This document shows, piece by piece, positions 8,559-16,985 of a DNA stretch of 64,000 nt. Numbering within the stretch: position 1 is the first letter of the stretch; every line of letters begins with the position of its first letter. The translations under genes were made by a program, and so were the position numbers. Location of the stretch: NCBI GenBank assembly GCA_903642215.1, contig CAHJWG010000003.1, forward strand, positions 186,001 through 250,000, in the 5' to 3' direction. The notes under the pieces were generated by a model. It was given only the letters and a program-made list of their open reading frames with translations, had not been told where the DNA came from and did not search any database. This DNA is from Sphingobacteriaceae bacterium. GTDB lineage: Bacteria > Bacteroidota > Bacteroidia > Sphingobacteriales > Sphingobacteriaceae.

Positions 8559-8640
8559 AAAACAATATTGACTTCTCAATTCAAGATTTTTACTACCTCT
8601 ATAAGTATAAAATTCACTGTTTTTTGAATTGGTTTTCAGC

Positions 8641-10434
8641 TTATGGATATGCTCTGACAATTTGGAAAGTTCTTAATTCATAATAATTAGTTTGCATTTC
8701 TCCAGAGCAAGTAGTTAATGAGAAACGGGCAATATTTGAATCATAATTATCCATATTGTCTTCAATAATTAGATCATTAACTAATTGTGATGCTGTAGCA
8801 AACACATAAATGGGCTTCCGTAATAAAAATAAGGTATAGAAATCATCTTTATTTAACCCAGTTGTGCTACGCTTTTTAATCAACAAACTATCATATAGTT
8901 TATCGAAGAATGTTCTTTGTTTTGATGCTATTGCCTCTCTCAATCTTCGTGCACTTATCAATATTTGATTAGTTAACTCCCGAACTCTTGATGTAAAACT
9001 GTGTTTCACATGGATAAGATATAATTCTGTTGGAGTAATATAAAGTATATCACACAGCTCAACTCCGTCTACAATTATCGTATCTAATACAATATAGTTT
9101 ATCAATTTATCATAAAGAAGGTTGTATTTGCCCTCCTCACTAAATTTCATTCGTACTGTATCAAACGTCCAAGGGTGATGTAATATTCCAACTGTTAATT
9201 TTGAATTTCTTAGAATACGCTCCGTTTGACTTTTAAGACTATCAATAAACGATTCTTTTAACCGGTACCATTTACTATCTACTAAAAAAATAGATTCATT
9301 TTTAATCGAGAATTCTGCATTAAAATGGTACATAAATCCAGAGCTTGCGGTCTGCTTCTTTCCTACATAGCATTGTACACTTACTCCATATAAATAAAAA
9401 AATACGCCAAGTTCATTATTGCCTTTTACCTCATATGCTCTTGTAATAACTGTTTTGTAAATTTCGCTTTTATCAGTAACGGTGGCAAAGTGCCCGTCTT
9501 TCTTTTTTCCAGTCTCTGTTTTTTCTACTAATTCATACCGCTCAGCTTCATAAAATTCCTCAATCTTATTTGGATTGCAAAAATCGAATTCAAATATATC
9601 ACGTGGGTCATTATTATGGTTGACAACGTAGCCAATGTTATTGTAAATCTTTCTATTTAGTTCTTCATTTAAAAGTTTTATGTATTTGGAATCACTTACC
9701 TGAATGTAAGAACTTATAAAATCCTTGGGAGCCATCGTTACTATTACTGATAGTTCTTTTATTATCTTATGAAGAGATGCAAAATCCACCTCCTTATTAA
9801 TTTTGAAAGCTTTTCCAGCGGCTATTTGAAGTTTTTCTAATGGTTTATTAAGCAAAAATCGAAAATGTAGAACACTAGTATCACTAGCTAATTTAATGTG
9901 CAGCTCCTTTGGCACCTTTCCAAATTGGAGATAGTTAATTATACGGTAATCATCCCTAAACTGCTCGTTTACTCCTACTCTTTGACCTGTCATACCTCTC
10001 GATTTGGTTGAGATTGCTTCGTCATGCTCTAAAGAAATGAGTCGATCATATGTTAATAGCCCGAAAAGATGATCTATGAAACTTGCGATTATCCAATAAG
10101 CAGACCCACCCACAATTGCAAATAGTTCTTCTTCAGTTTCTATAAAAATTATCAAGTTTACTTTAGTCTGAGAAAATATTGCATTATCTTTAAGTTCTTC
10201 AGGAAGGAAATTTGACCAATCGGATTCTAAATTTTCTGCACGGTACATATAAAGAAAATATTCAAAATCTTCTTTTTTAAAACTATTAAGTTTAAGGTTC
10301 TCAGAATTAAAGCTCCTGTTTTTTTTCTTATAGGAGTGACTTATCATCCTTCGAATAATAGCTTCCGTATCGGGTAGACCGGCGATATCCCTGTGAAGTT
10401 TATCAATTTTGAAAATATTAGGTACTATTTTCAT
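8641..10434 (-). CDS. TIGR04141/DUF6119-like protein with nuclease-like motif
   Basis: This 597-residue protein resembles the sporadically distributed TIGR04141 family (DUF6119) in several places: an early N-terminal strand-helix module (SDWSNFLPEEL, NLIIFIETEEELFAIVGG), a TKSRGMTGQRVG-like loop near residue 145, and a C-terminal block VELCDILYITPTELYLIHVKH at 458-478. E459, D462 and K477 give the E...D...HVK pattern of that family, which looks like a PD-(D/E)XK-type active site. An S-x-R-x-L-x-N-Q segment follows, where the family has a LSHLF-x-QG-like helix. TIGR04141 genes occur patchily in accessory and defence regions. Nuclease activity is inferred from the motif; I am moderately sure of the family. 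Confidence 0.65.
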   Translation of the reverse strand: MKIVPNIFKIDKLHRDIAGLPDTEAIIRRMISHSYKKKNRSFNSENLKLNSFKKEDFEYFLYMYRAENLESDWSNFLPEELKDNAIFSQTKVNLIIFIETEEELFAIVGGSAYWIIASFIDHLFGLLTYDRLISLEHDEAISTKSRGMTGQRVGVNEQFRDDYRIINYLQFGKVPKELHIKLASDTSVLHFRFLLNKPLEKLQIAAGKAFKINKEVDFASLHKIIKELSVIVTMAPKDFISSYIQVSDSKYIKLLNEELNRKIYNNIGYVVNHNNDPRDIFEFDFCNPNKIEEFYEAERYELVEKTETGKKKDGHFATVTDKSEIYKTVITRAYEVKGNNELGVFFYLYGVSVQCYVGKKQTASSGFMYHFNAEFSIKNESIFLVDSKWYRLKESFIDSLKSQTERILRNSKLTVGILHHPWTFDTVRMKFSEEGKYNLLYDKLINYIVLDTIIVDGVELCDILYITPTELYLIHVKHSFTSRVRELTNQILISARRLREAIASKQRTFFDKLYDSLLIKKRSTTGLNKDDFYTLFLLRKPIYVFATASQLVNDLIIEDNMDNYDSNIARFSLTTCSGEMQTNYYELRTFQIVRAYP

Positions 10435-10530
10435 AAGATAAGTATAAGCATAGTTTAAGTTATAATAATCGTCGTTTAAATGGCGATTAGAATAATTTGT
10501 AATGTACTAAATCTATTTCTTAGGAATTAA

Positions 10531-10656
10531 CTTTTTGATGGCAAAAATTTAAGATTAACCCACTACCCACAAGCAATCAATGTATTGCAAGCAAAGTTAG
10601 CAAGGGTAGATTGGGAACGGTTGCCTTTGCCCTCCTATGTCCAAGCTTCAAGGTAG
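10531..10656 (+). pseudogene. Possible gene fragment
   Basis: From just after a TAA (10528-10530) to a TAG at 10654-10656, the plus strand reads as protein-like sequence containing HYPQAINVLQAKLARVDW and LPLPSYVQAS. There is no ATG at its head and no continuation on either side. It sits against the end of the integrase pseudogene. It may be the 3' stub of an older gene cut off by rearrangement. Parent gene not recognised. Confidence 0.3.
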
Positions 10657-10672
10657 TATCAAAAAAGAGCTT

Positions 10673-11560
10673 TCACGGCATAAATTGAGGTCTTAGCGTA
10701 AAGATATTTTCGTCAGGTTTTAACCTTGGTAGTATCAGCATTAATTCTTCTTGAATAAAATTTGGTACATATACGACCCTTACTTTTCCACCTTTATTTT
10801 CATCTCCTGATTAATGAATTTCAGTATTGCTATTTTTGAAATGGCCTTTAGTAAGTAGCCTAACTTCTTCGTGTGGCATCAGCCTTGAACCATAGGTTAA
10901 TAAACAGCATAGATAAACGTTAGGACTGTTCTTTTTTAAGTAATTTAAAATTGGCTTCAAATGCTCCTTTTCGTACAATTTATGGAGCTTTGCCTTTGCA
11001 CGGCGACGTTTAGATTCTTTTACGGCTTTAAGCGGTTTATCTATGATTCTTGCCACCATAGAAAATAATACTCCTAAATCCCTCCGTTTATCTATGTAGT
11101 AAGTTCCAGAAGAATCAAAGCCTCATAAAAACTCATCAATTCGGTTTCTGGAAATCTTTTCAATGTCTCCATTTAGCTCATCGCCGTTTAAAAACCTAGT
11201 AAACTGCCGATGGATATTTTTTAAATTTCTTTTATAGGTTTTGCTAAGGTCAACAGTCAATTTTTTATTCAAAGCATCTAAAAGGAGTTCTCTAGCGGAT
11301 TGCCTTACAAGTATAATTTCTTTAGCAAGCTCTACTTTTTTTGCGGGATAGCAATCAGCTTCTAAGGCTTTATGCAGTTCAAATTATAATTTTCTTAATA
11401 ACTGATTTCTTTCGCTAACAGAATTAACGCGGTTTGGATGGATTAATAAATTAAGACTGCTACCATTGTACTCTCTAATTCGTTGTTTGTTAAGATAGAA
11501 GGTTACGTACGAGCATGTGGTTAAATCATCTGAGGTAACAATTTTGGGTTCTGTAAACAT
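10673..11560 (-). pseudogene. Tyrosine recombinase (integrase) pseudogene
   Basis: An ATG at 11558-11560 (MFTEPKIVTSDD) opens a frame that reads as an integrase N-terminal region. It is broken by TAA at 11384-11386 (codon 59) and TGA at 11123-11125 (codon 146), then runs in the same frame through a core-binding-like part into CCLLTYGSRLMPHEEVRLLT, the first helix of the catalytic domain. After a stop at 10811 a different frame continues the domain (GGKVRVVYVPNFIQEEL) to a TGA at 10673-10675. Two nonsense codons, one frameshift and no HxxR/Tyr box mean it is dead. Its start faces a tRNA-like remnant 50 bp away, a typical integrase/attachment-site layout. Confidence 0.8.
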
Positions 11561-11611
11561 AATTTGACGCGTTTTTGGCGCATTTCAAATCAAAAAGAAG
11601 AAAAATACCTT

Positions 11612-11660
11612 TAGTCGTGCTCAGTTGGTTAGAGTAGAAGACTCATAATCTTTTGCTCTC
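11612..11660 (+). pseudogene. tRNA-Met(CAU)-like remnant
   Basis: The bases GCTCAGTTGGTTAGAGT form a D-arm (stem GCTC/GAGT). They are followed by a 5-bp anticodon stem GAAGA/TCTTT around the loop CTCATAA, anticodon CAT. The acceptor stem has no 3' partner nearby, and the T-arm does not follow at the right distance. A T-arm-like string ATTCGAGTCCCGTCC occurs at 11881-11895, 220 bp on. It is probably the 5' part of a tRNA-Met or tRNA-Ile2 gene disrupted by insertion, or an element-borne tRNA copy. Confidence 0.55.
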
Positions 11661-12165
11661 CTTTGGTTATTCATTACAACCTCATTACTAAAAAATCTCA
11701 GTAAAATAGATTATCAAGTATTTACCAATCATTTTTTGTTTGCTTGGATGGAAAACCAGTATCGCGCAAAATATTCGTGGAAGTGTGATGGATAGTTTGG
11801 ACAAAGTAGTTCCTTACGCAAATATCAGCCTTAAAAACAGTAGTAATTTGATTTTGGCGTACCGGCTTGTTAAGCAAATAATTCGAGTCCCGTCCAACTT
11901 TAACTAAAAAGGCTGGCCTCATTCACCGTTGAGCAACTAAATTGACAAACCGGGCAAAATAACAAGGCCGGGCCAAAGCAAAAACAAACCAACCCGCTTG
12001 CTATAGCCGTGACGCTTTGTCCTACCTTCGCGGTGTCGGTAAATAAGGTAAGCGCCGGGAAGAAAAGGTTATGAGTGGGCGAACAATGTCTTTCAGCTGG
12101 TAGAAAAAGCGTTTTTCGCAATTACAGCTTGGCGAAATATGAAAACGGCTTTTCTTCTAAGATTT
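11661..12165. other. Gene-poor junction between two element parts
   Basis: No credible gene was found. The stretch contains the T-arm-like string at 11881-11895, then a GC-richer block (11905-12110) unlike the AT-rich DNA to its left. The change in composition, the dead integrase and the split tRNA-like pieces suggest this is the join of an old decayed element and the newer toxin-antitoxin/integrase unit. Confidence 0.4.
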
Positions 12166-12831
12166 TTATCGTCTTAAACTATAATCCCACCCTTGTCCTT
12201 CATTATTATCGTCATCTCTGGAATTATCCCTAAAACGGTCAGCAATACCTATAACCGTTTGTTCAAGGCTGGCAGGCAAATCTCCGCTTAGGTAGACAAG
12301 CTGCTGTTGCTTTATCTTCAATTTTAGTTCGAATTCGCCGATACCTCCAGAAGCATCGATGATTTCGAGGTTGTCAAATCGGTCCGCATAACGCTCAAGA
12401 TATTGTAAGCCTTCATTATAATTCAGTAGGATATTTTTACGGTCTACAGAATGACCGCCATCTAAAACCCTTTTGTTCACCCTGGCAGTTGATAGTTCAA
12501 CACTTTCTAAAGCTAGATAGACCATATTGGTTGTATAACCAAATCGTTTAAACTGGCCAGCAATATCCACTAATTCTTTATCCCTGAAATTAGTTTCTAA
12601 AGTGAAATGCTGTTTTAACCTGACTGCCTCATTAGCCTGGTCAAAAAATTCATGGGTCGCTGTATCATACACCTGTTTCTTAGGCATACCAAGTGATTGG
12701 GCCTGGATGCGGGCAATAACTTTGTCCACATCAAAAATAACAGCACCAGGTTCTGACAATTCTTTGGAAAAGGTCGATTTCCCTGCACCATTCGGCCCCG
12801 CGACAAATAGTAGCTGCGGGTTATCTGACAT
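12166..12831 (-). CDS. Zeta-like toxin kinase
   Basis: The 221-residue P-loop protein has a Walker A motif GPNGAGKST (residues 12-20), a following acidic strand (VIFDVDKVIA), and TLETNFRDKE in the position of the substrate-binding region of zeta toxins. The conserved R-x-x-x-R segment STARVNKRVLDGGHSV is seen at about residue 113. Zeta toxins phosphorylate UDP-activated sugars of peptidoglycan synthesis. Relatives also occur as solitary kinases, so toxicity is not proven. It lies 4 bp downstream of a small antitoxin-sized gene, which supports a toxin-antitoxin pair near the integrase that would stabilise the element. Confidence 0.8.
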   Translation of the reverse strand: MSDNPQLLFVAGPNGAGKSTFSKELSEPGAVIFDVDKVIARIQAQSLGMPKKQVYDTATHEFFDQANEAVRLKQHFTLETNFRDKELVDIAGQFKRFGYTTNMVYLALESVELSTARVNKRVLDGGHSVDRKNILLNYNEGLQYLERYADRFDNLEIIDASGGIGEFELKLKIKQQQLVYLSGDLPASLEQTVIGIADRFRDNSRDDDNNEGQGWDYSLRR

Positions 12832-12835
12832 ATGA

Positions 12836-13087
12836 TCAAAGTGTTTTTAAGAAGTTTTCTTTGCCGTTATGATCAATCCATACCAGTTCTTTCCGGTCAC
12901 GGTACTCGTGTACGGCATGTGCGGTGGTCGGGCAAACCAAAGGATCGTAATACGGAAGGTAGCTGTCTTTTGCAAACGCTTCCTGTTTAACTTTTTCAGC
13001 AGTAGCTCTCAGTCGTTCCCGCAGCTCATCTTGCGACAGATCAAAGATTGAAACTGAACGTAAATCGTTTGTGGTCGTGCTGCTCAT
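12836..13087 (-). CDS. Putative antitoxin of the zeta-like toxin
   Basis: From the chosen ATG (13085-13087) the protein has 83 residues: a helical N-terminal part (SQDELRERLRATAEKVKQEAFAK) and a C-terminal part YLPYYDPLV ... KELVWIDHNG that may insert into the toxin. Two in-frame upstream ATGs (13108, 13135) exist. I prefer the later start because a consensus TATATTTG promoter box at 13118-13111 would place the transcript start inside the longer forms. The gene is followed at 4 bp by the zeta-like gene. The family is not the classical epsilon; pairing is inferred from the arrangement. Confidence 0.65.
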   Translation of the reverse strand: MSSTTTNDLRSVSIFDLSQDELRERLRATAEKVKQEAFAKDSYLPYYDPLVCPTTAHAVHEYRDRKELVWIDHNGKENFLKTL

Positions 13088-13110
13088 AATTTGATGTGTT
13101 GCGCTCATAC

Positions 13111-13118
13111 AAATATAG
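13111..13118 (-). promoter_or_regulatory. Promoter -7 box TATATTTG of the toxin-antitoxin operon
   Basis: Read on the minus strand the box is TATATTTG, an exact fit to the Bacteroidota TAnnTTTG consensus, about 24 nt before the preferred antitoxin start. A clear -33 TTTG was not found. Confidence 0.45.
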
Positions 13119-13170
13119 TTGTTTAATAAATTCATCTTTTGTTAGTTCCCAGTGGTTTTAGGTTTCTTTT

Positions 13171-14394
13171 TCAACAAGTACCTGCTTTATATTTCTCTTT
13201 TAGCAATGCCATATCCTGGCTGACCTTCATGTCTAATATTTTAGCGTAGTGCTGTGTTGTTTTAATATTAGTATGACCGAGCATTTTGCTGACCGTTTCG
13301 ATAGGCACATTATTAGACAGTGTTACGGTAGTGGCAAACGTGTGCCGGGCCAAGTGAAATGTCAAATGCTTAATTACACTAGAAAGGTCTGCTATCTCCT
13401 TTAAGTAAGCATTCATCTTCTGGTTGCTCAATACAGGCAATAGTAAACCTTGATTTTCGCATTGCGGGTGGTCCTGATAGCGGTTTAAAATTTCTACAGC
13501 TGCTGGTAAAAGCGGTATCCTGGAAGAGGTGTCTGTTTTTTGCCTGCTTGTAAATATCCATTTGTCGCCGTCCATGCCTATTCCTATCTCATTTCTTCTT
13601 AGTTTTTTAACATCGGCATAAGATAATCCGGTATAGCAGCAAAAGACAAAAACATCCCGTACTTGTGCTAAACGTTCTATGGCAAATTTTTTATTTGTGA
13701 TAGCGTCCAGTTCTTGTTGTGTTAAAAATGTACGCTCTTTTGCTTTTGCGGTAGATCTAAAATTGACGAAGGGGTTTTGCTCTAACCAATTATTGGCAAT
13801 ACAGTGATTGACAATTTTCTTTAAGTGCTTAATGTATTTGGCTGCCGATACCCCGCTAATTTTACATTCGGCTTTCAGGTAAAATTCAAACCCAGTGATA
13901 AAAACATGGTTTAACCGGTTAATTTCGATATCGGTTTTACCGTATTCCTTTTGCAGGTAACCTGTAAGATGTTTTTCGGAAGTGTTATACCCTTTTAATG
14001 TATTGGCCTCAAAACCGTTTCCTATCAATGCCTTTACTTTGGTATTATGCTCTTTGAATAATTGCATCAGGAAGCGGCTTTTTTGGATTTTACCTGTAAA
14101 TTGATTTTGCAGGCTTTCCGTTGTTACCGGTTGGTTTGCGTCAATCAGCACTTGATGTGCATTTCGGAGTTTGGTTTGCAAACTGTCCAGGTAATTGTTA
14201 AGTGCCTTAACTTCTTCTTTAGTTCCAATGGCACGTCCCGCACGGCTGCTCCATTTAGCGGGGTCGCAATCACGGCCAGCGGACATATCCGCACGTTTGC
14301 CATTAACCGTAATGCGCATGTAGATGGGCATCACACCCCCTTTGTAGTTTTTTTGCTTTCTGATGTAAAAAAGCAGGTGAAAATTACTTTTCAT
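13171..14394 (-). CDS. Tyrosine recombinase, integrase of the element (IntDOT-like)
   Basis: The protein has 407 residues from the preferred start MKSNFHLLFYIRKQ (ATG 14392-14394; a longer form starts at 14418). An N-terminal arm-binding domain (to about residue 85) and a SAM-like core-binding domain precede the catalytic domain, with HLARHTFATT (H-x-x-R), LGHTNIKTTQHYAKI (H and the nucleophilic Tyr) and a Lys in RQKTDTSS. The first catalytic Arg is missing: the motif reads YTGLSYADVKKL, with Ser where most recombinases have Arg, as reported for IntDOT of CTnDOT. The gene lies at the right end of the mobile region, 250 bp from the 3' end of tRNA-Glu, so it should integrate and excise the element there. 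Confidence 0.92.
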   Translation of the reverse strand: MKSNFHLLFYIRKQKNYKGGVMPIYMRITVNGKRADMSAGRDCDPAKWSSRAGRAIGTKEEVKALNNYLDSLQTKLRNAHQVLIDANQPVTTESLQNQFTGKIQKSRFLMQLFKEHNTKVKALIGNGFEANTLKGYNTSEKHLTGYLQKEYGKTDIEINRLNHVFITGFEFYLKAECKISGVSAAKYIKHLKKIVNHCIANNWLEQNPFVNFRSTAKAKERTFLTQQELDAITNKKFAIERLAQVRDVFVFCCYTGLSYADVKKLRRNEIGIGMDGDKWIFTSRQKTDTSSRIPLLPAAVEILNRYQDHPQCENQGLLLPVLSNQKMNAYLKEIADLSSVIKHLTFHLARHTFATTVTLSNNVPIETVSKMLGHTNIKTTQHYAKILDMKVSQDMALLKEKYKAGTC

Positions 14395-14494
14395 AATGAC
14401 AAGCTTAAAATGAAACAAAAGTAAGTTTGTAGCCTGCTTTTATCAAGATGTTCAATAGGTGAACAGGTTGATAATCAAATAATTAAAAGCAATT

Positions 14495-14528
14495 CGGTGC
14501 GTAGTGTTTTTCCATCAGATACGCACCG
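14495..14528. repeat. Inverted repeat near element end
   Basis: CGGTGCGTA (14495-14503) and TACGCACCG (14520-14528) form a perfect 9-bp inverted repeat. It lies between the integrase start and the tRNA, followed by two related GTTTTGGTGC / GTTTTGATGC strings (about 14550-14580). The place and repetition fit integrase arm-type or excisionase binding sites; this is inference. Confidence 0.4.
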
Positions 14529-14585
14529 GATTACGCTCATTTTTGTTGCGTTTTGGTGCATAAAATGGTGTTTTGATGCCAATAA

Positions 14586-14618
14586 AAAAGGCTGCAAACT
14601 TGTGATTTGCAGCCTTTT
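14586..14618 (-). terminator. Strong terminator downstream of tRNA-Glu
   Basis: A perfect 13-bp stem AAAAGGCTGCAAA/TTTGCAGCCTTTT with loop CTTGTGA lies 25 bp past the 3' end of tRNA-Glu. It also ends in a T run on the plus strand, so it could work both ways. If it is the tRNA's native terminator, the element boundary lies left of it. Confidence 0.8.
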
Positions 14619-14642
14619 AGCATCTTTTGGTATTGTTTTATG

Positions 14643-14714
14643 TAGCCCGTAGGGGAATCGAACCCCTGTTTCTAGAATGAAAATCTAACGTCCTAACCCC
14701 TAGACGAACGGGCC
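14643..14714 (-). tRNA. tRNA-Glu (UUC)
   Basis: The 72-nt gene folds as a complete cloverleaf: acceptor GGCCCGT/ACGGGCT, D-arm GTCT...GGAC, anticodon stem TTAGA/TCTAG with loop TTTTCAT (anticodon TTC, Glu), T-arm AGGGG-TTCGATT-CCCCT, discriminator A. G1-U72 is a wobble pair. CCA is not encoded in full. Its 3' end faces the integrase, making it the probable attachment gene of the mobile region. Confidence 0.97.
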
Positions 14715-14742
14715 AAAATGCAACAAAAACTTGCTACTGATT

Positions 14743-14772
14743 CTAAAGTAATAAGTTTAAATCTTTGACAAA
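14743..14772 (-). promoter_or_regulatory. Putative promoter of tRNA-Glu
   Basis: On the minus strand a TTTG (14772-14769) is followed after 18 bp by TACTTTAG (14750-14743), which fits the Bacteroidota -33 TTTG / -7 TAnnTTTG pattern at seven of eight -7 positions. It would start the transcript about 20-25 nt before the tRNA. Confidence 0.45.
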
Positions 14773-14863
14773 GATATAAACCTTGTACTACTCAGCAATG
14801 CTAAAAAAGAAATTAAAATATGATTCACAAATTTTTTTAATTCATTTACAATTTCGTTCAAAT

Positions 14864-14907
14864 AAAAAGGTGATAAAAGAAGCAAATGCTTCTTTTATCA
14901 CCTTTTT
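14864..14907. terminator. 21-bp perfect inverted repeat made of two dispersed words; terminator
   Basis: Left arm 14864-14884 and right arm 14887-14907 are exact reverse complements of 21 bp around the loop AA. The core of each arm is the dispersed word GATAAAAGAAGCA / TGCTTCTTTTATC. The arm ends in a T run, so it should terminate the RRM gene transcript coming from the right, and possibly transcripts in the other direction. Confidence 0.75.
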
Positions 14908-14972
14908 ATTATATTCTAAAATTAATACCAGCTGTTCTATTAGCTAATTACTAATTATACAATGTTCTGTTA

Positions 14973-15443
14973 TTAATATTCATCTTTACGACCGCCGCTA
15001 CCACCTTTATAACCACCACTGCCGCCATTGCCACCTTTATAACCACCTTTGTCATACCCGCTTCTGCTGCTTCCGCCACCACTATAACCGCCGCCACTTC
15101 CACCTCTGCTGCCGCCGCCGCCATAACCTCCACCGCTATTTCCGCCTTTGTAACCACCACCACTATTTCCGCCACCAAAACTACTCCTTCTGGAATCGTC
15201 TCTTTTGTCTTCAGATTTGTTTACCACAATAGACCTTCCTTCAACAGAAGAACCATTTAGCTCGTCAATTGCTTTTTGAGCCATTGTGTCATCAGGCATT
15301 TCAACAAAGCCGAATCCTTTACTTCTTCCTGAAAACTTATCGATAATGATTTTTACTGATGATACTTCACCATAAGCTTCAAAGACTTCTTTTAACTTAG
15401 TTTCTTCCAAGGAAAATGGAAGGCTACCTACAAAAATGTTCAT
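14973..15443 (-). CDS. Glycine-rich RNA-binding protein (RRM)
   Basis: This 156-residue protein has one RNA recognition motif at residues 1-80, with RNP2 IFVGSLPF (3-10) and RNP1 KGFGFVEM (42-49). A Gly/Ser/Arg-rich tail built from GGYKGGN/GGGYSGG-like units makes up the second half. Such RRM-Gly proteins are widespread in Bacteroidota and cyanobacteria and are often cold-induced. The long AT-rich 5' leader (15444-15600) would fit post-transcriptional control, but that is not shown. The repeat-rich coding DNA (14990-15180) is low-complexity protein code, not a CRISPR. Confidence 0.92.
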   Translation of the reverse strand: MNIFVGSLPFSLEETKLKEVFEAYGEVSSVKIIIDKFSGRSKGFGFVEMPDDTMAQKAIDELNGSSVEGRSIVVNKSEDKRDDSRRSSFGGGNSGGGYKGGNSGGGYGGGGSRGGSGGGYSGGGSSRSGYDKGGYKGGNGGSGGYKGGSGGRKDEY

Positions 15444-15601
15444 TATTGTTTTTTAATTGATTGTATATCTATTTCAAAACTACTATTATTAAATGTATAA
15501 TTTACTATTATTAAAAATTATTTTTAATAACTTTTTTAAAGTATACAGTATTCTTAAAAAAAATGAAGTACTTCTTTTAACATACATTTCTGATAAACAA
15601 A

Positions 15602-15631
15602 AAAGGTGTACTGGTTAACCAGTACACCTTT
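15602..15631. terminator. Terminator of the OmpA gene
   Basis: A perfect palindrome with arms AAAGGTGTACTGGTT (15602-15616) and AACCAGTACACCTTT lies 22 bp after the ompA-like stop codon. A T-rich run follows on the minus strand. It may also insulate the divergent-looking leader of the RRM gene. Confidence 0.75.
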
Positions 15632-15653
15632 AGCAGTTATATTATATCAGTTA

Positions 15654-16985
15654 CTAATATAAAGTAAATACTACACGGCGGTTTTGTTGACGGCCAGCAG
15701 CTGTTTTGTTTGTTGCAATTGGCTGGGTTTGACCATAGCCTGTAGCTTCAATACGCGATGCATTGGCACCTTTATTTACCAAGTATTGTCTTACTGCTTC
15801 TGCACGATCTTTAGATAATTTCATGTTCAGGGCAGCAGAACCGGTATTATCTGTGTGTCCGGCTAATTTTAGAGTAAAATTTTTGCTGATAAGTAATTCC
15901 GCAACTCTATCTAAACTTGGGAAAGAATGGTCACGAATAGTTGCTTTGCCTAAATCAAATTCTAAGTTTGAAATTGCATCTCTAACTACTTTTTTATCTT
16001 CCTCTGTTACATAAACTTTTACATCCGGTTTGTTTACTGGCAAAGCACATCCTGAACCATCAACTGCAGTACCAGAAGGCGTACCCGGGCATTTATCAAA
16101 TTTGTTTGCTACGCCATCTGCATCATCATCACCTAAATCCTTGGCATATTGATCTTTAATTTGTTGCTGATCGCGCAATCGGTTTTGCTCAGACATTGCG
16201 AGCATGTTTTTTAATTCTGCACTTTCAGCGGCACTTTCTTCTCTCAAAGCTGCAATAGGACTGTAATTTGCTAATTGAGAAGATTTTTTTCTACCCAAAG
16301 AGAATTCTAAACCAGCATGTGCGTAAGAAAATCTGTCATTTGCACCTCCGCGAACACCATCAAAAATAGGTGTCTTCATAAAAAATACGTTATAGCCTAA
16401 ATCAATGTTTATGGTTTTAGATAAACCGAACTTTAAACCTGCACCAATCGGCACGAACCAATTTTCTCTGTAATATCCGCCTTCGTTAGCAATACCTTGT
16501 ACAAATGCACTTGATGACATGTAACCTGCACCTGCAGTAACATATGGGGATAAGGCACTGCGTTTGTGGTTAAGGCTTAAATTTGCAATGGTAAGATTTG
16601 CATTTAAAGCTGCTGACCATTGAATGTTTGTAGTAAAACTACTGTTGTTTTGAGCAATTGTTGGTGAAGGAAGTGCGTTAGCTTGGTAACCTCTTACTTT
16701 ACCGGCCAAAAAATCTGCCTGAATACCAAAACCCGGTAAAACTTGTTTTTTAATGTAACCGCCGTAACCCCAAGTTTCTTCTGGCGTACGGAAATCACCG
16801 TTTGCAGCATTGTTAAAAGGTGTAAAGTGTGTTAGCATTCCTCCGTTAAGGCCGATTGACCATGTACGAAAACTTTTTTTATCAAAACGTTTTGCCGTAT
16901 CAGAATTCATAGTCTGAGCAAAAACTGATGTTGATAATCCTACTGCCGATAAGGTAATAGCCAACTTTGTAATCTTTGATTTCAT
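15654..16985 (-). CDS. OmpA family outer-membrane protein
   Basis: The 443-residue protein has a Sec signal peptide (about 1-23, ending VFAQ), an N-terminal 8-strand-type beta-barrel region (about 40-235), a thrombospondin-type-3-like calcium loop (DDDADGVANKFDKCPGTPSG, about 282-301) and a C-terminal OmpA/MotB domain (about 335-443). The C-terminal domain carries the peptidoglycan-binding signature LAGHTDNTGSAALNMKLSKD. It would tether the outer membrane to peptidoglycan. It is a single gene with its own terminator. Length and domain order are typical of major OmpA proteins of Sphingobacteriaceae. Confidence 0.95.
   Translation of the reverse strand: MKSKITKLAITLSAVGLSTSVFAQTMNSDTAKRFDKKSFRTWSIGLNGGMLTHFTPFNNAANGDFRTPEETWGYGGYIKKQVLPGFGIQADFLAGKVRGYQANALPSPTIAQNNSSFTTNIQWSAALNANLTIANLSLNHKRSALSPYVTAGAGYMSSSAFVQGIANEGGYYRENWFVPIGAGLKFGLSKTINIDLGYNVFFMKTPIFDGVRGGANDRFSYAHAGLEFSLGRKKSSQLANYSPIAALREESAAESAELKNMLAMSEQNRLRDQQQIKDQYAKDLGDDDADGVANKFDKCPGTPSGTAVDGSGCALPVNKPDVKVYVTEEDKKVVRDAISNLEFDLGKATIRDHSFPSLDRVAELLISKNFTLKLAGHTDNTGSAALNMKLSKDRAEAVRQYLVNKGANASRIEATGYGQTQPIATNKTAAGRQQNRRVVFTLY

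Noticed and set aside
11722..12121. Two short minus-strand frames between the tRNA-like piece and the toxin gene
   Set aside because: They lack protein-like composition and start signals and span the junction.
14990..15180. Tandem short repeats that look like a CRISPR-like or satellite array
   Set aside because: They encode the Gly/Ser-rich tail of the RRM protein in one frame, with no regular spacer length.
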